Source of the DNA: an uncultured Bacteroidales bacterium | GTDB lineage: Bacteria; Bacteroidota; Bacteroidia; Bacteroidales; Bacteroidaceae | Assembly: GCA_902800925.1 (NCBI GenBank) | Contig: CADCGD010000006.1 | Span: 1-64,000 of the forward strand | Reading direction: 5' to 3' | Length of the DNA: 64,000 bases | Part shown: piece after piece, positions 59,094 to 64,000 of the stretch | How the letters are laid out: every line of letters starts with the position of its first letter | Position numbering within the stretch: position 1 is the stretch's first letter | Position numbers and translations under genes: made by a program | The notes under the pieces: model-generated | Databases searched by the model: none | What the model was told of the DNA's origin: nothing | What the model saw: the letters and a program-made list of their open reading frames with translations, nothing else

Positions 59094-59582
59094 TTACCCT
59101 ATGGTCAACATGGTAGCACCTTCCATGACGGTGTCGCCTTGATTCACGAGGATGGAAGTAACGGTACCTGCTGATTCTGCTTCGATGTTGTTCTGCATCT
59201 TCATGGCCTCCAGGACGATAACAACGTCACCGATGCCAACCTTATCGCCTACCTTCACGTTGATGGCATTGATGGTGCCGGGCAGTGGAGCCTTGACGGC
59301 TGTGCCGGCACCGGCAGGTGCTGCGGACTGTGGCTTGGCGGCGGGAGCAACGGGAGCGGCTGTGGCGACAGGTGCTGCAGTGGCTCCAGCGGTAGAATCG
59401 GTGGATACTGGTGTTGTGCGCTTGGTGGCAGCCAGTGCTGGGTGCTTGGCAGCGTTGATGGGTTTCTGCATCTCAATCTCGAATGGGATGCCGTTGACGT
59501 TTACTCTGGCTATCTTGCCTTCTACTTCGGCGATTTCTACTTCGTAGTCTACACCTTGTACTTTATATTTATATGTTTTCAT
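59094..59582 (-). CDS. Biotin/lipoyl carrier subunit of the sodium-pump decarboxylase
   Basis: From the ATG at 59582 the protein has about 162 residues. It has an N-terminal domain (MKTYKYKVQGVDYEVEI), an Ala/Pro-rich flexible linker (about 60-95), and a biotinyl domain with EAMKMQ (Lys128 carries the biotin), preceded by KAPLPGTINAINVKVGD. The upstream open frame to 59651 overlaps the end of the gamma-like gene and has no family likeness. It carries the carboxyl group between the missing alpha and the beta subunit. Confidence 0.93.
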   Translation of the reverse strand: MKTYKYKVQGVDYEVEIAEVEGKIARVNVNGIPFEIEMQKPINAAKHPALAATKRTTPVSTDSTAGATAAPVATAAPVAPAAKPQSAAPAGAGTAVKAPLPGTINAINVKVGDKVGIGDVVIVLEAMKMQNNIEAESAGTVTSILVNQGDTVMEGATMLTIG

Positions 59583-59586
59583 TGTT

Positions 59587-60621
59587 TTAATGTAGTTCAG
59601 GGGTTGTTGGAATTGTTGGAGCATTATGCTTGGTGGGAATGAGAGGTTCATGCAGATGCGTCATCTGACTGTATTCGTCATCCCAGTCTGTATTCTTTGG
59701 CTTGATGGTAATAATACCGCTTTCTACGTCGTGGATATCGTCTTCGTACTGACGCAGCGCCAGACCGATAACGGCCAAATAGACCTCGCGGTCGATACCC
59801 TTTGTGTCAAATCCTTCCTTCAGCATGACACCCGTCTTGTGACCTACCTCAATGGTCTTCTCTACCGTCTTGGTGATAGGTTTGATAGGCTGTTTGTGGG
59901 CCACCTTCTTGGCGGTCTCCATGTGACGCATCACCATGCCGAAGATGGTGAAGGTAATCCACAGCAAGGCAAGACAGAAGAACACAATGCCCATCGCCAT
60001 GATGGCCATGCCGAAACCGTGGGGATCTTCGCGCTTGAATTTCTCTACCTTCGACTCGCTGACAATGGTCTGGTTCGGAATATCAGGAGTGACACGGTCA
60101 GCCGACTTCACCTCCCAGTCCTTCGATGTACCATTATTGGCAATGCGTGCATACGACTGGTCTGCAGCTAATACGGGTACAGTCACTGAGTCGATGAGCT
60201 GTGTGGCATTACCATTGTAGAGGGCAATCCATGTGGGCTCGTTGGCGTTGACTTTGACAGAGAGATGCAACGAACCCTGAGAAGGGCTGCTGGCGAGTTG
60301 GAAGACAATGAGCTGTTGGCCGCTCAGATTGGTACGCGTGTCGCCATTGGGAATCTGGCTCATACGCTTGACGCGCTCAGGAACACTCATCTTCTTGTCG
60401 AGTACGGAACGGTCGGTAGTGAGGTACATTCCGCGGATGTTGTACGTGGAATGGGAGATGTTGGCAATCTCCACCCATGCATTGCGCGTTCCGTATTCGT
60501 CAATCAGGCTCGTCTCGTTCTTTGTCATCACCTCATTCAACTTGATGCTAGCATCCATCTGTGCCAACATCGGAAGAGAGGCGAAAGCAAGGAGAGCGCT
60601 TGCGAATCCGAATCTTTTCAT
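59587..60621 (-). CDS. OadG-like subunit with an N-terminal lamin-tail-like domain
   Basis: The 344-residue protein has a signal peptide (about 1-20) and then a periplasmic domain like a lamin-tail/beta-sandwich domain (IKLNEVMTKNETSLIDEYGT, WVEIANISHSTYNIRG, SGQQLIVFQLASSP). A membrane helix follows (about 203-230), with the OadG-type segment after it (FGMVMRHMETAKKV). The cytoplasmic tail is long (about 110 residues). The usual gamma subunit has only 80-100 residues, so the periplasmic domain is a large addition. It is the first of the three pump genes here. Confidence 0.85.
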   Translation of the reverse strand: MKRFGFASALLAFASLPMLAQMDASIKLNEVMTKNETSLIDEYGTRNAWVEIANISHSTYNIRGMYLTTDRSVLDKKMSVPERVKRMSQIPNGDTRTNLSGQQLIVFQLASSPSQGSLHLSVKVNANEPTWIALYNGNATQLIDSVTVPVLAADQSYARIANNGTSKDWEVKSADRVTPDIPNQTIVSESKVEKFKREDPHGFGMAIMAMGIVFFCLALLWITFTIFGMVMRHMETAKKVAHKQPIKPITKTVEKTIEVGHKTGVMLKEGFDTKGIDREVYLAVIGLALRQYEDDIHDVESGIITIKPKNTDWDDEYSQMTHLHEPLIPTKHNAPTIPTTPELH

Positions 60622-60659
60622 TTCTTTGTTTTATTGAGTATTAATTATATAAGTTTTAT

Positions 60660-60686
60660 GGGTCTAATAGGTCTAATGGGCCTCAT
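60660..60686. repeat. 9-bp tandem array, 3 units, after the AspT-type gene
   Basis: GGGTCTAAT, AGGTCTAAT and GGGCCTCAT lie eight bases beyond the stop of the transporter gene (minus strand), 38 bp ahead of the next gene's start. Confidence 0.65.
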
Positions 60687-60694
60687 TGGTTGGG

Positions 60695-62386
60695 CTATCC
60701 GCAGAAGAACAGCACCACAATCTGGGCAGTGAAGATGCGCAGGAACATGGCCAGCGGATAAACCGTAGAGTATCCCAGTGCAGGCGCCTCCTTCGAGCAG
60801 ATGCTGTTAGAGTAGGCCAGTGCGGGGGGATCGGTATAGGTACCTGAAATCATACCGGCTATGGTGAAGTAGTTGAACTTGTAGCGCAGACGGGCTATCG
60901 GACCAACAATCAAGATGGGGATAATGGTGATAAGGAAACCTGTGAGGACATACAATAACCCATTACCCTCTACCACCGTCTCGAAGAATCCGGCACCTGC
61001 CTTGATACCTACAGAGGCAAGGAAGAGTACCAGTCCTATCTCGCGCAACATCATATTGGCAGAGGTGGTGGTATAGGTCACTAGGTGTATCTTATAGCCA
61101 TAACGGCCAATGAGGATGGCGATAATCAGCGGACCACCTGCCAGACCGAGCTTCACGGGAACAGGCATGCCGGGAATCATCAAGGGGAAGGAGCCGAAGA
61201 TGAGACCAATCATGATGCCAACGAAGATGGTGGCGATGTTGGGCGCATCCAGACGACGGATGGAGTTACCCATCTTGCTGGCTACATTGTCTACAGCATC
61301 CTCAGGACCAACAACCATAATACGGTCGCCAACCTGCAGGGGCAGGGTGGAAGAGGCAAAGATGTCCATGCCATGACGGGTGACGCGGGTGACGTTAACA
61401 CCATGAACGCTAGAGAAATGCAGTGAAGCCAGTGTCTTACCGTTTACCTTGGGGTTGGTAATCAAGATACGCTTAGACACCATTGGCTGGTCTTGCTGCT
61501 CGAAGTCGATGTCGAGCTTAGGACCGATAAAGGCCATGATAGCCTCCTGGTCAGCCTCGGCACATACAATCAGCATCTGGTCACCTATATGGAAGATGGT
61601 GTCACGGTTAGGGATGAACAATTCTCCTTCATGGACCAGACGAGATACTACGAAGTCGCGGTTCAGGAAGTCATGGACCTGCAACAGCGTCTTACCTTCC
61701 AAGTATTTGTTGGTAACCTCCAGGTGCATCTTGTAGGGCTTCTTGGTGGCATTGGTCTCGTCCAAAGCCTTCAACTGTTCTTCTTCCTTCTCCAGCTTGA
61801 TGCCGCAGATGTACTTGGTCAAAATGATGGCACCAATGATGCCCAGCACACCTAAGGGGTAGGCACAGGCATAGGCCGATGCAATCTGGGGTGCGTTCTG
61901 TCCGAAGACGGTGCTTAATGCCTCGTTGGCAGCACCAAGACCGGGGGTGTTCGTCACAGCACCATACAGCGTGCCGACCATCATGGGGAGGTTGGTCTTG
62001 TCGCTGGTGTCAAAGAAGATATAATAGCATCCAAACATCACGAGGATGTTGAGCAGAATGGCCAATGAGGCCAGCCCATTGAGCTTAATACCCTGCGTAC
62101 CAAAGCTCTCGAAGAAACCAGGACCAACCTGTAAACCAATCATAAACACGAAGAGGATAAGGCCGAAGTCCTGAGCGAATGTCAAGATGGGTGTAGGTGC
62201 CGTAAAACCAATATGTCCAGCGACAATTCCTGCAAACAATACAAATGTCACTCCTAGCGACACTCCACCAATTTTAATCTTCCCTAAATACACGCCTACG
62301 GCAATGACAATGGCATATAGTAACACAATATGTGCCACCGAATCAGTCGTCGTAAACAAATCAACTAACCATTTAAATGATTCCAT
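60695..62386 (-). CDS. AspT/YidE-type membrane transporter with two RCK-C domains
   Basis: The 563-residue protein has two hydrophobic AspT-type duplication halves of about five segments each (for example [17 protein letters not shown] and [18 protein letters not shown]) around a central soluble region. That region has two TrkA-C/RCK-C modules ([37 protein letters not shown]). Characterised relatives exchange aspartate/alanine or transport dicarboxylates; the substrate here is unknown. A succinate- or aspartate-linked role would fit the neighbouring propionate pathway genes. The start has a TACCTTTG -7 box upstream at 62421-62414 (minus). Confidence 0.85.
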   Translation of the reverse strand: MESFKWLVDLFTTTDSVAHIVLLYAIVIAVGVYLGKIKIGGVSLGVTFVLFAGIVAGHIGFTAPTPILTFAQDFGLILFVFMIGLQVGPGFFESFGTQGIKLNGLASLAILLNILVMFGCYYIFFDTSDKTNLPMMVGTLYGAVTNTPGLGAANEALSTVFGQNAPQIASAYACAYPLGVLGIIGAIILTKYICGIKLEKEEEQLKALDETNATKKPYKMHLEVTNKYLEGKTLLQVHDFLNRDFVVSRLVHEGELFIPNRDTIFHIGDQMLIVCAEADQEAIMAFIGPKLDIDFEQQDQPMVSKRILITNPKVNGKTLASLHFSSVHGVNVTRVTRHGMDIFASSTLPLQVGDRIMVVGPEDAVDNVASKMGNSIRRLDAPNIATIFVGIMIGLIFGSFPLMIPGMPVPVKLGLAGGPLIIAILIGRYGYKIHLVTYTTTSANMMLREIGLVLFLASVGIKAGAGFFETVVEGNGLLYVLTGFLITIIPILIVGPIARLRYKFNYFTIAGMISGTYTDPPALAYSNSICSKEAPALGYSTVYPLAMFLRIFTAQIVVLFFCG

Positions 62387-62514
62387 TTGTTACTTATATT
62401 TTTATTTCGCGTGCAAAGGTACGAAGAATTTGCTCAATTTACATATTTTTGTGCAACATTTTTTGATAAAAACGAAATATTTATTAAATTCTTCGTCAGT
62501 TCAGAATAATTTGT

Positions 62515-62522
62515 TACCTTTG
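62515..62522 (+). promoter_or_regulatory. -7 box of mutA
   Basis: TACCTTTG lies 42 bp before the mutA start codon. TTCG at 62492-62495 is a weak -33 candidate at a 19-bp spacing. Confidence 0.55.
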
Positions 62523-62564
62523 CAATCTGAAATAACTTAAAACACTTATATAATAAACACATTT

Positions 62565-64000
62565 ATGGCAAACAAAGAAAAACTCTTCAGCGAGTTTCAG
62601 GCTCCAACCACTCAGGAATGGCTGGACAAGATTGAAGTGGACCTGAAAGGTGCCGACTTCCAGAAACGACTCGTGTGGAGAACCAATGAGGGCTTCAACG
62701 TTCAGCCCTTCTACCGTCGTGAGGACCTGAAAGACCTCAAGACTCCTGATGCACTGCCCGGCGAATTCCCCTTCGTTCGTGGTAACAAGAAAGACTCTAA
62801 TGAATGGTATGTCCGCCAGAATATCGTTGTAGGCGGCGACCCTGTGGCAGCAAACAAGAAGGCGCTGGACATCCTGATGAAGGGTGTGGACAGCATCGGT
62901 TTCAAGCTGGGACACGACGAGGTCAGTGCTGAGTATATCGATGCCCTGCTCAAGGACATCCGCCTCGACATTGTGGAGGTGAGTTACCGCGCTTGTCTGC
63001 GCCATGCCTTGCAGTTGGCCGACCTGCTTGTAGCCTATTTCGAGAAGAAAGGCTTCGACAAGGAGAAGATTGTAGGTGGTGTGGGCTTCGACCCCATCGA
63101 GCGTATGCTGATGAAGGGCAAGGACTCTTCGTTCCTGCTGCCCGACATGCCGAAGCTCGTCGAGAAGCTGAAGGACTATCCCAATCTGCGTTGCGTGATG
63201 GTACACAGCGACCTGCTGAACAACAGCGGTGCCTATATCGTGCAGGAGATGGGTTACGCCCTGGCCTGGGGTAACGAGTATCTGCAGGAAATGGTGGATG
63301 CTGGTGTTGATGTAGACCTCGCTGCCAAGAAGATCAAGTTCTATATGGGTATCTCTGAGAACTACTTCATGGAGATTGCCAAGTTCCGTGCCTGTCGTCT
63401 GTTGTGGGCTCAGATCGTGAAACAGTATGAGCCCAAGTGCGACTGTGCCTGCAAGATGGTTATAAACGCTTCGACGTCAACTTATAATCAGACCGTGTTC
63501 GACAGCTACGTCAACCTGCTGCGTTCACAGACGGAGGCCATGAGTGCTGCCCTCGGTGGTGTTCACTCGTTGGTGGTCACCCCGTTTGATGCTCCTTACG
63601 AGAAACCGACAGACTTCAGCGAGCGCATTGCCCGCAACCAGCAGTTGCTCATCAAGGAGGAGGCCCACTTCGACCGTATTGTTGATGCGTCAGCAGGCTC
63701 TTACTACATCGAACATTTGACAGATGCATTGGCACAGGAGGCGTGGAAGCTGTTCCTCAAGGTAGAGGAGGAGGGTGGTTTCCTGGAGGCTGTCAAGAAG
63801 GGCACCATTCAGGAGGACATCAATGCCACGAACGTCAAGCGTCATGGCGATGCTGCCAAGCGTAAGGAGTTCATCCTTGGTACCAACCAGTTCCCGAACT
63901 TCACAGAGAAGAGTGAGGGCAAGGCGCCTGTATCGTCTGCCGACTGCGTCGCAACGCACGCTGGCGACGCCGACGTACCCGCCCTGAAGACCAGTCGTCT
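62565..64000 (+). CDS. mutA: Methylmalonyl-CoA mutase small subunit (partial, runs off the window)
   Basis: The frame opens with ATG at 62565 and is uninterrupted for 478 codons to the window edge. Family blocks are visible: LFSEFQAPTTQEWLDKIEVD, WRTNEGFNVQPFYRREDL, GGVGFDPIERML, MGISENYFMEIAKFRACRL and SAGSYYIEHLTDALA. The small subunit lacks catalytic residues and the cobalamin-binding region is degenerate. The large subunit mutB normally follows directly. The mutase converts succinyl-CoA to methylmalonyl-CoA, and the sodium-pump decarboxylase subunits just upstream would complete propionate formation. Confidence 0.95.
   Translation, partial: MANKEKLFSEFQAPTTQEWLDKIEVDLKGADFQKRLVWRTNEGFNVQPFYRREDLKDLKTPDALPGEFPFVRGNKKDSNEWYVRQNIVVGGDPVAANKKALDILMKGVDSIGFKLGHDEVSAEYIDALLKDIRLDIVEVSYRACLRHALQLADLLVAYFEKKGFDKEKIVGGVGFDPIERMLMKGKDSSFLLPDMPKLVEKLKDYPNLRCVMVHSDLLNNSGAYIVQEMGYALAWGNEYLQEMVDAGVDVDLAAKKIKFYMGISENYFMEIAKFRACRLLWAQIVKQYEPKCDCACKMVINASTSTYNQTVFDSYVNLLRSQTEAMSAALGGVHSLVVTPFDAPYEKPTDFSERIARNQQLLIKEEAHFDRIVDASAGSYYIEHLTDALAQEAWKLFLKVEEEGGFLEAVKKGTIQEDINATNVKRHGDAAKRKEFILGTNQFPNFTEKSEGKAPVSSADCVATHAGDADVPALKTSR

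Noticed and set aside
62514..63206. Minus-strand frame at the start of mutA
   Set aside because: mutA on the plus strand is clear; the opposite frame runs over its promoter.

Overview
The window reads as a chromosomal segment of a Prevotella-like member of the Bacteroidales. The evidence is the gene set (sprA, meso-diaminopimelate dehydrogenase, glucuronate isomerase, a Na+-pumping decarboxylase plus methylmalonyl-CoA mutase, C10 and dipeptidyl-peptidase proteases), promoters of the Bacteroidetes type (TTTG, about 20 bp, TAnnTTTG), weak Shine-Dalgarno sequences and a base composition near half G+C by eye. No rRNA, tRNA, CRISPR array or complete mobile element was found.

Layout. 1-5150 is an accessory, partly decayed region: the tail of a REP-associated transposase and a REP hairpin joined directly to the 3' part of a rhamnogalacturonan lyase gene, then an SGNH-esterase/alpha-L-fucosidase fusion, a flavin reductase, and 1.26 kb of non-coding DNA with a second transposase remnant, two more REPs and many dyads. 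5155-13060 carries secreted or envelope proteins (C10 cysteine protease, a 5'-truncated BspA-like leucine-rich repeat protein, DPP-IV) and a membrane-bound AraC-type regulator. 13087-25230 is mostly housekeeping: asparaginase, uxaC, glmS, a hybrid response regulator/histidine kinase, an NfeD/SPFH pair, trpS, a four-gene CsgG/DUF4810/GNA1162 lipoprotein operon and a MerR regulator. 25226-33292 (minus strand) has pectinesterase, Rel/Spo, MltD, a DUF5683 protein, ParB, ParA and ddh. 33409-43226 has an endonuclease I, ruvA and the type IX secretion translocon gene sprA. 43184-49039 is a porin/imelysin/di-heme cytochrome operon with a divergent pseudo-receiver LuxR regulator. 49140-55714 is a four-gene operon joining a SpoIIE/RsbW-type phosphatase-kinase, an ABCG-type transporter with a TerB-like front end, a lipoprotein and a STAS protein. 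The rest has two deoxynucleoside kinases, three sodium-pump decarboxylase subunits, an AspT-type transporter and the start of mutA.

Working together: the lyase remnant, fucosidase fusion, pectinesterase and uxaC point to pectin and uronate use. The decarboxylase subunits and mutA belong to succinate-to-propionate metabolism. SprA fits the short C-terminal tails seen on several secreted proteins.

The most unusual signal is non-coding. At least sixteen short tandem arrays with a 7-, 8- or 9-bp period lie in gene junctions, almost always starting at or including a stop codon. Other candidates for follow-up are the SpoIIE/STAS/ABC operon, the terminator/promoter overlaps and the long inverted repeat between the imelysin and cytochrome genes.
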